From Microbacterium rhizomatis (GTDB taxonomy: Bacteria > Actinomycetota > Actinomycetes > Actinomycetales > Microbacteriaceae): a stretch of DNA of 64,000 bases. The translations under genes and the position numbers were made by a program. The stretch is taken from positions 1,054,001 through 1,118,000 of the forward strand of contig NZ_VYSA01000001.1 in NCBI RefSeq assembly GCF_008710745.1, written 5' to 3'. Of this stretch, positions 18,665-27,203 are shown piece by piece (position 1 is the first letter of the stretch; each line of letters starts with the position of its first letter). Below the pieces are notes generated by a model. That model searched no databases. It saw only the letters and a program-made list of their open reading frames with translations, and had not been told where the DNA came from.

Positions 18665-19474
18665 TTACGCGCGCGGAGCGGCCTCGCGCTGGGCGAACGC
18701 GCTCTCGTAGAGGCACACGCTGGCCGCTGTCGCGAGGTTCAGGGACTCGGCACTGCCATAGATCGGAAGGCGCAGGGCGATGTCGGCCAGGGCGAGCGAA
18801 TCCTCGTCCAGACCCCGCGCCTCGTTCCCGAATAGCCACGCCGTGGGCTCGGCGAGCAGAGGCCGCGCCTCAAGGAAGTCGCTGCCGCCGACATCCGCCG
18901 CGATCACCCGCAGGTGCGCCCCTCGGGCGAGTTCGATGACGGTCGCCAATTCGACGCCCACGGCCACCGGCAGGTGGAACAGCGAGCCCGTCGTGGCGCG
19001 AACGACCTTGGGGTTGTACGGATCGACCGTGCGCCCGGTGAGCACCACCGCGTCGGCGCCCGCAGCGTCCGCGGCGCGGATGATGGTCCCCAGGTTGCCG
19101 GGATCCCGCACCTCTTCGCAGATCGCGACCAGCCGGGGCGCCCCGGCGAAGACGTCGCGGACCGAGGTCGGGCTCTGTCGCGCAACAGCGACGATCCCCT
19201 GCGGGGTGACGGTGTCGGCCATCGCATCGAGCACCGCCTCGGTGGTGAAGACCACCTCGACGTCGGCCGTGCGGGCGAGGTCGCGGATGTCGGGGTGGCG
19301 TTCCAATCCGCTGGGGGTGGCGAACAGCTCGACGAGCGTGTCGGCGCGGTGGGCGAGAACTTCCCGCGCGGCCTGAGGGCCCTCCAGAAGGAAGAGACCG
19401 GTCTCTTCGCGCGCACTGCGCTTGGTGAGTTTCGCGACGGCGCGCACGCGCGGCGAACGCGGGTTCTCGAGCAC
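18665..19474 (-). CDS. SpoU/TrmH-family RNA 2'-O-methyltransferase
   Basis: 269 aa. The N-terminal RNA-binding domain (about 1-105) is followed by a SPOUT domain with the three family motifs: DPGNLGTIIRAADAAG, FGNEARGL and LPIYGSAESLNLATAASV. It probably methylates a ribose in rRNA (TsnR/RlmB-like); the exact position is unknown. GTG 19474 follows TACACT by six bases, suggesting a leaderless transcript. Its place after rplT is conserved in actinobacteria. Confidence 0.88.
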   Translation of the reverse strand: MLENPRSPRVRAVAKLTKRSAREETGLFLLEGPQAAREVLAHRADTLVELFATPSGLERHPDIRDLARTADVEVVFTTEAVLDAMADTVTPQGIVAVARQSPTSVRDVFAGAPRLVAICEEVRDPGNLGTIIRAADAAGADAVVLTGRTVDPYNPKVVRATTGSLFHLPVAVGVELATVIELARGAHLRVIAADVGGSDFLEARPLLAEPTAWLFGNEARGLDEDSLALADIALRLPIYGSAESLNLATAASVCLYESAFAQREAAPRA

Positions 19475-19510
19475 GGTCTCAGTGTAGTGGGACCGCTGAG
19501 CGCGAATGCG

Positions 19511-19543
19511 AAAGGGCGCCCACCGGCAGGTGGACGCCCCTTC
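19511..19543 (-). terminator. Hairpin terminator after rplT
   Basis: An inverted repeat GGGCG-c-CCACC / GGTGG-a-CGCCC with a GGCA loop spans 19514-19539, about 15 bases past the rplT stop. On the minus strand it is followed by only a short TTTCG run, so termination may be weak or Rho-assisted. Confidence 0.7.
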
Positions 19544-19558
19544 GAACGGATGCCGGTA

Positions 19559-19942
19559 CTACGCGGTCTTCGCTGCGTTCACGTCGGCGGGCAGAGCCGC
19601 CTTGGCCGTGGCGACGAGCGACGCGAACGTCGCCGGCTCGTGCACCGCCAACTCGGCGAGCATCCGACGGTCGACCTGCACACCCGCGAGGCCGAGGCCC
19701 TGGATGAAGCGGTTGTAGGTGAGGCCGTTCTGGCGGCTCGCCGCGTTGATGCGCTGAATCCACAGACGGCGGAAATCGCCCTTGCGCTTGCGACGGTCGC
19801 GGTACGCGTAGACGAGGGAGTGGGTGACCTGCTCCTTGGCCTTGCGGTACAGGCGCGAACGCTGACCGCGGTAACCCGAGGCGCGCTCCAGGATGACGCG
19901 ACGCTTCTTGTGGGCGTTTACCGCCCGCTTGACTCTAGCCAT
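19559..19942 (-). CDS. rplT: Ribosomal protein L20
   Basis: 127 aa, normal length. The basic N-terminus [15 protein letters not shown] and the segment [20 protein letters not shown] are diagnostic. L20 binds 23S rRNA early in 50S assembly and in several bacteria represses its own operon. Last gene of infC-rpmI-rplT, 31 bp after rpmI, followed by a hairpin terminator. Confidence 0.98.
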   Translation of the reverse strand: MARVKRAVNAHKKRRVILERASGYRGQRSRLYRKAKEQVTHSLVYAYRDRRKRKGDFRRLWIQRINAASRQNGLTYNRFIQGLGLAGVQVDRRMLAELAVHEPATFASLVATAKAALPADVNAAKTA

Positions 19943-19973
19943 TTCTCATGTTTCCTAACGTGATTCGGCGCGC

Positions 19974-20168
19974 TCAGCGGCCGAGAAGCTTCTTGGCCTG
20001 CTTGGTGTCAGCCTTGGACAGCACCTGGTCCTGGTTGAGGCGGCGCGTGCGCTTGCTCGCCTTGCCCTCCAGGTTGTGGCGCATGCCGGCCTGCTGCTTC
20101 ATGAGCTTGCCGCTGCCGGTGATCTTGAAGCGCTTCTTGGCACCCGAGTGGGTCTTCTGCTTCGGCAT
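19974..20168 (-). CDS. rpmI: Ribosomal protein L35
   Basis: 64 aa. It begins [20 protein letters not shown], the standard L35 signature, and ends KQAKKLLGR. An AAGGAAC Shine-Dalgarno-like sequence lies just before the ATG. It sits between infC and rplT as in most bacteria and is a small component of the 50S subunit. Confidence 0.98.
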   Translation of the reverse strand: MPKQKTHSGAKKRFKITGSGKLMKQQAGMRHNLEGKASKRTRRLNQDQVLSKADTKQAKKLLGR

Positions 20169-20243
20169 CTCTTGTTCCTTTGCGATGTGCGCCCTGCGGG
20201 GCGTGGATGTGCTTCCCGCAGTGCGGGGAGTATGTGGGTGGGC

Positions 20244-20885
20244 CTACTCGGCGTCTGCCGTGGCGGGCTGGGCGGCGCGAGGAGCGCCGTCGGCCGCCGG
20301 TCCGGCGTGTGCGGCCTGACGGCTCGCCTCTTTGTTCGCCGCGCGCTGGGCGTTCTGCTCGGTCTTCACCTCGGACTTGTTCTTGTGCGGGGCGATCACC
20401 ATGACCATGTTGCGTCCGTCGATCGTGGGGTTCGACTCGACGGTGCCGAACTCGGCGACGTCTTCGGCGAACTTACGAAGAAGACGCACACCCTGCTCAG
20501 GACGCGACTGCTCACGCCCACGGAACAGGATCATCGCCTTGACCTTGTCGCCTGACTGCAGGAAGCCCTCGGCGCGCTTGAGCTTGGTCGTGTAGTCGTG
20601 CGCCTCGATCTTCAAGCGGAACCGCACCTCTTTGAGGATCGTGTTCGCCTGGTTACGACGTGCTTCCTTTGCCTTCTGGGCGGCTTCGTACTTGAACTTC
20701 CCGTAGTCCATGATCTTGACCACCGGCGGCTTCGAGTTCGGAGCCACCTCGACGAGATCGAGGTCGGCTTCTTGCGCAAGGCGCAGTGCCACCTCGATGC
20801 GGACGACGCCGACCTGTTCACCAGCGGGGCCGACGAGGCGGACCTCGGGGACGCGGATGCGGTCATTGGTGCGGGGATCGCTGAT
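20244..20885 (-). CDS. infC: Translation initiation factor IF-3, ATC start
   Basis: 213 aa if translation starts at ATC 20885. The conserved protein begins [19 protein letters not shown], and an exact AAGGAG lies six bases before this ATC, whereas upstream ATG/GTG candidates give an unrelated Cys-rich leader. IF-3 rejects non-standard start codons, and E. coli infC uses ATT for autoregulation, so the same logic is likely here. The N-terminal domain, linker ([14 protein letters not shown]) and C-terminal domain are complete; the tail is Ala-rich and longer than in E. coli. Confidence 0.93.
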   Translation of the reverse strand: MSDPRTNDRIRVPEVRLVGPAGEQVGVVRIEVALRLAQEADLDLVEVAPNSKPPVVKIMDYGKFKYEAAQKAKEARRNQANTILKEVRFRLKIEAHDYTTKLKRAEGFLQSGDKVKAMILFRGREQSRPEQGVRLLRKFAEDVAEFGTVESNPTIDGRNMVMVIAPHKNKSEVKTEQNAQRAANKEASRQAAHAGPAADGAPRAAQPATADAE

Positions 20886-21107
20886 GCGGAACTCCTTCGT
20901 GCGGGTGACGGCCACCACGACACGGGGTGCGTCGCGGGTGGAAGAGGAACAACACACCACCCGGCACGACGCGAGCGCCGGCTTTCTGCACCCAGACTGC
21001 TCCGCACGCGTAGCGTGGGAACGGAGTGCGGTGACCCGGTAGCCTGGAACGGCAAGCGCGGGTGGGATGTGATCCTCTTTTACTTCGAAGCAGAACGCTT
21101 CGAAGCC
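20886..21107 (-). promoter_or_regulatory. Long infC leader with hairpins
   Basis: If transcription begins about seven bases after the TAGACT at 21114-21119, the leader is about 220 nt. Near its start are two copies of CTTCGAAG that can pair around a CGTTCTG-type loop (about 21084-21106). A CCGCAC/GTGCGG pair lies in the middle, and a CCGGC/GCCGG hairpin about 70-90 nt before the start codon is followed by a U/G-rich stretch. Such a leader suggests attenuation or ribosomal-protein feedback. No known riboswitch was recognised. Confidence 0.45.
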
Positions 21108-21112
21108 CGCCA

Positions 21113-21119
21113 TAGTCTA
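21113..21119. promoter_or_regulatory. Overlapping divergent -10 hexamers (infC / DUF1844)
   Basis: TAGTCT (21113-21118) reads as a -10 for the plus-strand DUF1844 gene and the same bases give TAGACT (21119-21114) for minus-strand infC. Both match TANNNT. No good -35 was seen on either side. Confidence 0.4.
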
Positions 21120-21133
21120 GCAGAGAGAGCGAC

Positions 21134-21553
21134 GTGGACACGATTCGGCAGAGCGACGACGACCTTCAGGCAGGACGACTCGCGGCAGAGACCGATCGGC
21201 AGTCGCGCTGGGAGGCCCAGGAACGTGCCGCCGCATCAGCCACACGGGACATCGCCGACGTGCCAGCGGTCGAGGTGATCACGACCGCTGCGGTGCATCT
21301 GATGAGCGCCGCCGCCGTCAAACTGGGTCTCGCCGACGATCCGGACAGTCAGCTCGACCTCGACGAGGCGCGCAAGCTCATCAACGCTCTCGCCGGGCTC
21401 ATCACGGCAGGCGCACCCGAGATCAGCGACATGCACGCTCGCTCGCTGCGCGACGGGTTGCGGTCCCTGCAGCTCGCGTTCCGCGAAGCATCCGCCATTC
21501 CCGACCCGATCGGCAAGGGTCCCGGCGAAAAGTGGACGGGTCCGGTCACCTAA
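21134..21553 (+). CDS. DUF1844 protein
   Basis: 139 aa from GTG 21134, preceded by a GAGAGAG purine run. The core [24 protein letters not shown] (about 37-60) and the [15 protein letters not shown] helix are the DUF1844 hallmarks; the family is all-helical and uncharacterised. It is divergent from infC, sharing its promoter region. The N-terminal 35 residues are polar and low in complexity. Confidence 0.85.
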   Translation: MDTIRQSDDDLQAGRLAAETDRQSRWEAQERAAASATRDIADVPAVEVITTAAVHLMSAAAVKLGLADDPDSQLDLDEARKLINALAGLITAGAPEISDMHARSLRDGLRSLQLAFREASAIPDPIGKGPGEKWTGPVT

Positions 21554-21612
21554 GAGGTCACCGAGAGCAGGACGAGCCGCCGTGTGCCCGAGCTGTGCGG
21601 AGCCGCAATGAG

Positions 21613-21684
21613 CTCCGCCTCCAGGATTCGAACCTGGACCGAACAGCTCCAAAGGCTGACGTGCTGCCATTACACAAAGGCGGA
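21613..21684 (-). tRNA. tRNA-Gln (UUG)
   Basis: A 72-nt cloverleaf: acceptor TCCGCCT/AGGCGGA, anticodon stem CAGC/GCTG with loop CTTTGGA (anticodon UUG), T-arm CCAGG-TTCGAAT-CCTGG, discriminator G. CCA is not encoded. Confidence 0.95.
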
Positions 21685-21714
21685 TCAACACTCGTGATCG
21701 TGCGCGGGTGATGG

Positions 21715-21797
21715 TGCCGGTGGTGGGAGTCGAACCCACACGCCCTTCCGGGCAACCGATTTTGAGTCGGTCGCGTCTGCCATTCCGCCACACCGGC
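21715..21797 (-). tRNA. tRNA-Leu (CAA)
   Basis: An 83-nt class II tRNA: acceptor GCCGGTG/CACCGGC, anticodon stem ACCGA/TCGGT with loop CTCAAAA (anticodon CAA), long variable arm GCCCGGAAGGGC, T-arm GTGGG-TTCGACT-CCCAC, discriminator A. No encoded CCA. It lies 30 bp upstream of tRNA-Gln, probably cotranscribed. Confidence 0.95.
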
Positions 21798-22011
21798 CCG
21801 ACGTGCATCTCGAGCGTGGAAGAGGTGACGGGGCGCCGCGGGGGCCAGACTCCCCGCGGCGCCCCGTCACGCACCTCCTGGGTCGGCGTGTGCGAGGAAC
21901 ACCATTCCGGACCCGATACATCCTCGACTGGCTCAAGGCTAGCATACTGATATATGTTTCGTCAAAATGCGATGGGCGCACCTCTTTTGCCGGTCTCATG
22001 GCCACATCGTC

Positions 22012-22041
22012 TTGCATTTCAGTATTTTAGTGTGCTACTTT
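22012..22041 (+). promoter_or_regulatory. Promoter of the 6C-like small RNA
   Basis: TTGCAT (22012-22017) and TACTTT (22036-22041) are separated by 18 bp in an AT-rich stretch. A transcript would begin near 22048, just before the first hairpin. Confidence 0.55.
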
Positions 22042-22047
22042 AAGAGT

Positions 22048-22120
22048 ACCCCATTTGAAGAGCCATCCCCTGCTCTTCCACGAAGGCGCAGACCCACCCC
22101 AGGTCTGCGCCTTCATTCTT
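22048..22120 (+). ncRNA. Small RNA resembling actinobacterial 6C RNA
   Basis: Two adjacent perfect hairpins with C-rich loops. Hairpin 1 is GAAGAGC/GCTCTTC (22057-22063 and 22072-22078) with loop CATCCCCT. After three bases, hairpin 2 is a 13-bp stem (22082-22094 and 22102-22114) with loop CACCCCA, followed by ATTCTTT. The 6C family is defined by paired stem-loops with runs of cytosines in their loops, thought to pair with G-rich ribosome binding sites. The layout, length of about 70 nt and own promoter fit. A covariance-model match was not run. Confidence 0.6.
22082..22119 (+). terminator. Intrinsic terminator of the small RNA
   Basis: A perfect 13-bp stem GAAGGCGCAGACC / GGTCTGCGCCTTC with a seven-base loop, then ATTCTTT on the plus strand. 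The minus strand has no T-run after it, so it acts on plus-strand transcription. Confidence 0.75.
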
Positions 22121-22314
22121 TGCCTCAACTACGCCCCTCGAACTCGGTCCAGAGTTCGAGAGCCCGATACCGGGACTCTCCGGGCCAGGTACAACAGCCA
22201 AGCCGTCACCCCCCACCTCAGGCCGCATCGAGGAAGGGCAACGCGGTCGGTGGCTTCCGGTGAGAACGGAACCCGGATCGATTCCCGCGGACCGCTAACG
22301 GCCCGCAGACCGTT

Positions 22315-22392
22315 GTGGTGTGACGACGTGGTGTGACGACATAGTGTGACGACGTAGTGTGACGATGCGGTGCGACGGCCTCGTGCGATGAC
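22315..22392. repeat. Six 13-bp degenerate tandem repeats
   Basis: Units begin at 22315, 22328, 22341, 22354, 22367 and 22380. The first two read GTGGTGTGACGAC; the third and fourth differ at one to three positions; the last two are more diverged. They lie 36 bp beyond the stop of the MFS gene. There are no spacers, so this is not a CRISPR. Its role is unknown; 3' end or protein-binding array are possibilities. Confidence 0.85.
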
Positions 22393-22427
22393 GCTCTCGG
22401 TTCTCCCCTATTGCTCCCGCTGAACCT

Positions 22428-23951
22428 TTACAGAGGCGTTGCGAGGGGCTGGGCCTTGCGGGGCCTGATGAGGACCGCGGCAGCGATTGCAGTGAGGGCG
22501 AGGATCGCGACGGACACGGTGATCGTTGTGTGGAAGCCGAGGAGGAAGGCGCTCTGCGCGGCGGCGTGGACGTCCGCGGCGAGTGCACCGCCGACGGTCG
22601 CGCTGAGGTGCCCGGCAGAAGCGACGGATTCTGCGGCGGCCGCCTGTTGGACCGCCGTGAGCCCGGGGACCACGGGGAAGGCTGCAGTGTAGGTCGCGGC
22701 GAGGATCGAGCCGAGGACGGCGATCCCGAGGCCGCCCCCGAGGTCATATGCGGTCTCTTCCACACCGGCCGCCTGCCCCACATAGTCTTCGGGGACAGCG
22801 GAGATGATGGTGTCGTTCGCCGCTACCAGCGCGACGTCCAGCACGAAACCGACGACCGCGAGTGACAGGGTGAACACGAGGAACTGCTCGCTGGCGCCCA
22901 CGGTGAGGAGGGGGATCAGCGCGGCCGCCGCAAGACCCAGACCCGCACCGATCGCGATCCGGGTGCCGAATCGGTGCACGATGACGTGTGCAGACAGCGC
23001 ACCGAAGATCGCGGCGATCGCCATCGGCATCAGACGCAGGGCAGCCTCGACGGGGGTGTACCCGAGGATGTTCTGCAGGTATTGAGCGAAGAGCAGGTCG
23101 AGTCCGACGATCGCGAACATGGAGAAGGCGACAGCGAGGACCGAGACCGTGAACCCTGCTCGTCCGAACAGCCGCACGTTCAGCAACGGCTCGATCCCGG
23201 CTCGTTGGCGCGCCAGCTGCCGTCGGATGAACCAGATCGTGCCGATCGTCGAGACGAGAAGCGACCCGACAGCCACCGCGTCGAGCCCGTACCGCGCGGC
23301 CTGCTTGATCGCGAAGACCAGCGCAAGGACCGCGATGATCGAGAGGATCACGCTGGGCACGTCCATCACGAGGGCCGCCGCCGAGCGGGATGGGGGGACG
23401 ACCGCCCACACGAGGAGGAACACCGCCAGGGCGAGGGGAATGTTGATGAGGAACACGGCTCCCCACCAGAACGATTGGACGAGCAGCCCACCGATCAGCG
23501 GGCCGATCGCGGCGCCGACCGCGGAGACGGCCGACCAGATGCCCACGGCCCGGAGTCGCGCGGAGCGGTCAGGATAGGCGACTCTGAGCAGCGCCATCGT
23601 GGCGGGCATGATCATCGCCGCGCCGACCGCCATTCCCGCGCGGGCACCGATGAGCATCAGCGGAGTAGACGCGAACGCCGCGGGTACGGACATCACCCCG
23701 AACACGGCGAGCCCGATGAGGAGGAACCTCCTCCGACCGAAGCGGTCACCCGCCACTCCTGCTGCAAGCAACAGGGGTGCGATGACCAGAGGGTAGATGT
23801 CGACGATCCACAACAACTCTGTGGCGGACGGCGCCAGCGAGTCGGCGATCTGCGGGGCTGCCACATGCAGCACGGTGACGTCGATCACCACCAGGAACAG
23901 CGCCGCACATACCGCGAACAAGACGCCACCCGGGCGCCTGACCGCACTCAT
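22428..23951 (-). CDS. MFS drug exporter, DHA2 (14-TM) family
   Basis: 507 aa with about 14 hydrophobic helices. Motif A is GVAGDRFGRRRFLLIG between TM2 and TM3, and the antiporter motif C region contains AIGPLIGG in TM5. This is the EmrB/QacA/SmvA group, which exports cationic or amphipathic compounds with proton antiport; the substrate is unknown. GGGGGAGG precedes the ATG by about four bases. No adjacent TetR/MarR regulator is seen, unusual for this family. Confidence 0.88.
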   Translation of the reverse strand: MSAVRRPGGVLFAVCAALFLVVIDVTVLHVAAPQIADSLAPSATELLWIVDIYPLVIAPLLLAAGVAGDRFGRRRFLLIGLAVFGVMSVPAAFASTPLMLIGARAGMAVGAAMIMPATMALLRVAYPDRSARLRAVGIWSAVSAVGAAIGPLIGGLLVQSFWWGAVFLINIPLALAVFLLVWAVVPPSRSAAALVMDVPSVILSIIAVLALVFAIKQAARYGLDAVAVGSLLVSTIGTIWFIRRQLARQRAGIEPLLNVRLFGRAGFTVSVLAVAFSMFAIVGLDLLFAQYLQNILGYTPVEAALRLMPMAIAAIFGALSAHVIVHRFGTRIAIGAGLGLAAAALIPLLTVGASEQFLVFTLSLAVVGFVLDVALVAANDTIISAVPEDYVGQAAGVEETAYDLGGGLGIAVLGSILAATYTAAFPVVPGLTAVQQAAAAESVASAGHLSATVGGALAADVHAAAQSAFLLGFHTTITVSVAILALTAIAAAVLIRPRKAQPLATPL

Positions 23952-24120
23952 TGCGCCTCCCCCGACGATCCGATCGCCGCAAGGCCGCCCTCGCCCGATC
24001 GGACCCGACTACTCATGGAGGGTGCCTCCACGAGGCTCACAACGCACACCATATCCGACGCCCTCTCTCACCGGCAGTGGACAAGTGGGGCAGCGTTGCG
24101 CCCGCGCCCCACCCTGCCTC

Positions 24121-24675
24121 TCAGGACGTCGCGAGAACGTCCTCGAGCGTGTCGATCTCTACCGTCTGCGTCGCAATGATCTGCTGGGCCAGAGCCACCG
24201 CATCCGGGTTCTGGCCTTTCTGGATCTCGCCCCGCGCCATGTCGATCGCCCCGCGATGGTGATCGATCATCTGCGCCACATACAGACGGCCCGCCTCGTC
24301 GCCGACGGCGGTGTCCAGGGCCCGCATGTCACCGTCGGACATCATGCCGCCGCTATGGCCCATGTCGGTGCCGGTCGGGAGGTCAGACGCTTCGGCGCCC
24401 CAATCGGCGAGCCAGTTCTCCATCAGATCGATTTCCGGCTGCTGAGCCGACACGACCTGCTCAGCGAGCGCGACGATGCGCTCATCCACGCCCTCCTTGC
24501 TCAGCAGGGCGTCGGACATCTCCACCGCCTGGACATGATGCGGGATCATCATGCTCGCGAACATGATGTCAGCGGCGTTGGCGTGAGCGGGACCGGAATC
24601 CGATCCCGCGCAGCCGGCGAGAGCAAGGACAGCGGTGAGAGTGATCGCGGCAGTCGCCGCGGCACGGGTCTTCAT
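24121..24675 (-). CDS. DUF305 lipoprotein
   Basis: 184 aa from ATG 24675, chosen because GGAG lies eight bases upstream and a lipoprotein signal follows (VLALAGC, Cys about 23). The mature part is DUF305, with the paired motifs MMIPHHVQAVEM and MIDHHRGAIDMA, a ferritin-like helical fold rich in His and Met that is often found near copper-handling genes. No copper gene is adjacent here. Function is not established. Confidence 0.85.
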   Translation of the reverse strand: MKTRAAATAAITLTAVLALAGCAGSDSGPAHANAADIMFASMMIPHHVQAVEMSDALLSKEGVDERIVALAEQVVSAQQPEIDLMENWLADWGAEASDLPTGTDMGHSGGMMSDGDMRALDTAVGDEAGRLYVAQMIDHHRGAIDMARGEIQKGQNPDAVALAQQIIATQTVEIDTLEDVLATS

Positions 24676-24939
24676 CAGGTGTTCTCCAAAGGGTCGCCGA
24701 AGATACCCGGCTCGGGTCGAGCTGGGATGCGAGGGGGCGCGCCGGCCGCGGCTGGCCGGCTCGCGCATCAGGTGCGACTGATGCAGAGAGAGATCATCGA
24801 CGGCGGCGACAGGGCCCGACCCTGCGCCCCTGACATCGACACTCAGCGCCCATCAAGGACATCTGCCTCCCTCTCCAACAATCAGCGTAACGACGCCGCG
24901 ACGGCTCCGGAGAGGCCTGTGGATAAGTCCTTCCCCCGG

Positions 24940-26331
24940 TCAGTCGAAGGGGATCCCGAGGGCGCGCGCACCCCGCGCGACGGCGTCGACCGTGCGGCGC
25001 ACCGCCTCAGCATCCGTCCCGCGATTGCTGACCGAGAAGCGCACGACAGCCCGTCCGCGCCACGTCGACGACGACGCCCATACCGTTCCTTCGGCTCGCA
25101 GCCAGTCGCCGAGGGCTGCGGTCGCCGCGTCGTCCGACGCGGCCACGCAGACCTGGGTGAAGACGACGTCGTTGATCACGTCGATGCCGGGGATGCCTCT
25201 GAAGCCGTCGGCGAGCGCGGACGCTGCCTCGACCAGACCATCGACCAGGGCGGCGACACCGTGACGGCCGAGTGTGCGCAGGGCCGCCCACACCGGGATG
25301 CCCCGCGCGCGACGCGAGAGCTCGGGCACGTGGTCCCACGGGTCTGCGACGCCCTCCGCCGCGGGCAGGTACGCGGCGCGTGCGCCGAGCGACGAAGACA
25401 TCGCCGCCTCATCTCGCACGATCGCCACCCCGCAGTCGTACGGCACGTTGAGCGTCTTGTGCGCGTCGGTGGCCCAGGAGTCCGCATCGCGAAGTCCTGC
25501 CACAAGGTGTGCGAGGGTCGGGGTCGCCGCCGCCCACAGGCCGAACGCGCCATCGACGTGCACCCAGGCACCTGCCGCGCGGGCGACGGCGATCGCCCCG
25601 GCGAAGTCGTCGAACGATCCCGAGTGGACGTCGCCGGCTTGCAGGGACACGATCGAGGGTCCATCGTCCCCGGCGAGTGCGCGTGCGAGCCCGTCGACGT
25701 CGATGCGGCCCTGGTCGTCGGCCCCCACGGTGACCGGGGCTCCCAGGCCCGCCATGCGTCCCGCCAGGACGACGGATGTGTGCACCGCTCCCCCGGCAAG
25801 GAATCGGATGGCCGGGCCACCCTGGATTCCCTGCACTGGATCGTGGCCGTGCGCCCGCAGAACCGCATCGCGCGCCGTCACCAGGCACGCCATGTTCGCG
25901 CTCGTCGCTCCCGTGGCGAACCCGACGCCGCTCGTTGCGGGCAGTCCGAGCGCCTCGAGCAACCACCCCGCGGCGACTTCCTCGACGGCGGCAGTACCCG
26001 GCGTCGACTGCCGGGATCCGGTGTTCTGGTCCCAGGCGGACACGAGCCAGTCCGCGCCCAGGGCTGCCGGGTAGGCACCACCGATCACGAAGCCGTAGAA
26101 GCGAGACGAGCCCATGGCCAGCAGGCCGGGCTCGACGATGGCGGCGAGTTCCTCGACGACGGCCGGAGCATCCCGACCATCGTCCTGCCACTCTCGGTCG
26201 ACGGCGGCGAGGACCGCGTCGACATCGGCCTCCGGTCGGATGGGGCGGGAGTCGACCGAGGCGAGCCATGCGCGCGCGTGCCTCTCCGCCGCGCCCAGAG
26301 CCGGTCCGTACTCGTTCGTCTCGTCATTCAT
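24940..26331 (-). CDS. PLP-dependent group II decarboxylase
   Basis: 463 aa from ATG 26331, where GGAGG lies eight bases upstream. The fold is that of aromatic-L-amino-acid/glutamate decarboxylases: FYGFVIGG, TGGATSANM-like GATSANMACL, WVHVDGAFGLWAA and the PLP lysine in ATDAHKTLNVPYDCG. The substrate is uncertain; the sequence groups by eye with actinobacterial aspartate aminotransferase-family decarboxylases of unknown specificity. It stands alone with good spacing on both sides. Confidence 0.8.
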   Translation of the reverse strand: MNDETNEYGPALGAAERHARAWLASVDSRPIRPEADVDAVLAAVDREWQDDGRDAPAVVEELAAIVEPGLLAMGSSRFYGFVIGGAYPAALGADWLVSAWDQNTGSRQSTPGTAAVEEVAAGWLLEALGLPATSGVGFATGATSANMACLVTARDAVLRAHGHDPVQGIQGGPAIRFLAGGAVHTSVVLAGRMAGLGAPVTVGADDQGRIDVDGLARALAGDDGPSIVSLQAGDVHSGSFDDFAGAIAVARAAGAWVHVDGAFGLWAAATPTLAHLVAGLRDADSWATDAHKTLNVPYDCGVAIVRDEAAMSSSLGARAAYLPAAEGVADPWDHVPELSRRARGIPVWAALRTLGRHGVAALVDGLVEAASALADGFRGIPGIDVINDVVFTQVCVAASDDAATAALGDWLRAEGTVWASSSTWRGRAVVRFSVSNRGTDAEAVRRTVDAVARGARALGIPFD

Positions 26332-26390
26332 CCAGACACCTCCGCAGGGGCGATCATCCGCCTCGCATGGCCCGGACCGCAACCCTGCCG

Positions 26391-27203
26391 TCAGGCGCGG
26401 ATCAGCTTGACCGTCAGCGAGTCGACCAGGACCGCGACGCGGTCATCCGACGCCCATCGTTTCGCGAGCCGGCCGAGGACCGCATCGAGCTCTTCCTGGT
26501 CGAGTCCGTGGATCAGCTCGAGACGCACGACGAGCTCGGGACCGCGCAGGCGTGACAGCGGGTCACCGGTCTCCACCGCGAGGTCGAGGACGGCGAGCTC
26601 GCCGGCGACGCTGTGCTGCAGGCCGAGGAACACCTCGGGCGACACGTGCGCGGGCTCCCACGGCAGGCCCTGCGCGATCGCCCACACGGCCGGACGACGG
26701 ATGACGAACTCGGTGTCCGAGCCCGGGTCGATGACGATCAGATCGGTGTCGTCGGCCGACGCGGCCAAGGCGGTGCGCACACCGTCGGCAGGAACCGGCC
26801 GGGCCGCAGCATCCCATCGACCGAGCGCCGCGACGGAGGTGAACACCGGAAGCACCGCGCGGCCGTCCGGGGCAGCGACCGTGACGATCGACAGTTCCTG
26901 CGTCTTGTCGACCTTCAGCCCGTGCGCACCGACGCCCTCGTCGCCCTTCTCGGCGACGAGAGGAATGAGGAGGCGAGCGAGGCGGTAGGCATCCACCACG
27001 GCCACCGCACTGCCCTCACCGCGCTGGAACGCCTCGAGGGCCGAGAGGAGCGCCGGGTCGGCAGAGCCGTCGTCGGACGCGTGCGCATTGGGTTCGAAAC
27101 TCCGACCTGCCCATGGCACCCCGGCGGAGTCCGCCGGATGGGTTGCGTGGCCGGATATCCCGCCGACGGGCGGAGTGTCGCCGGGATCAGTGTCCGGCGA
27201 CAT
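26391..27203 (-). CDS. SseB-family protein
   Basis: 270 aa from ATG 27203, which overlaps the end of priA by 17 bases. After a Pro/Gly-rich N-terminus of about 60 residues comes an SseB-like domain ([38 protein letters not shown]). A second region from about 180 ([11 protein letters not shown] onward) resembles the SseB C-terminal domain. SseB was named for enhanced serine sensitivity in E. coli; its biochemical role is unknown. Linkage to priA is conserved in many actinobacteria. Confidence 0.75.
   Translation of the reverse strand: MSPDTDPGDTPPVGGISGHATHPADSAGVPWAGRSFEPNAHASDDGSADPALLSALEAFQRGEGSAVAVVDAYRLARLLIPLVAEKGDEGVGAHGLKVDKTQELSIVTVAAPDGRAVLPVFTSVAALGRWDAAARPVPADGVRTALAASADDTDLIVIDPGSDTEFVIRRPAVWAIAQGLPWEPAHVSPEVFLGLQHSVAGELAVLDLAVETGDPLSRLRGPELVVRLELIHGLDQEELDAVLGRLAKRWASDDRVAVLVDSLTVKLIRA

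Larger units (their letters stand above)
21798..22427. other. 630-bp gene-free region holding a small RNA and repeats
   Basis: No convincing protein gene on either strand. About 21940-22060 is clearly more AT-rich than the surroundings. Contents: tRNA promoter region, small-RNA unit (22012-22120), nothing recognised at 22121-22314, then a 13-bp tandem repeat (22315-22392). Confidence 0.7.

Noticed and set aside
20886..21113. Extended IF-3 frame starting at 21113
   Set aside because: The extra N-terminal stretch is unlike IF-3 and has no well-placed ribosome binding site; AAGGAG points to ATC 20885.
22315..22392. Short CRISPR array
   Set aside because: Units are contiguous 13-mers with no spacers and no cas genes nearby.
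23797..26988. Plus-strand open frame of over 1000 codons
   Set aside because: It runs antisense across the MFS, DUF305, decarboxylase and SseB genes, has low-complexity Arg/Ala-rich sequence and no motifs; a GC-rich shadow.
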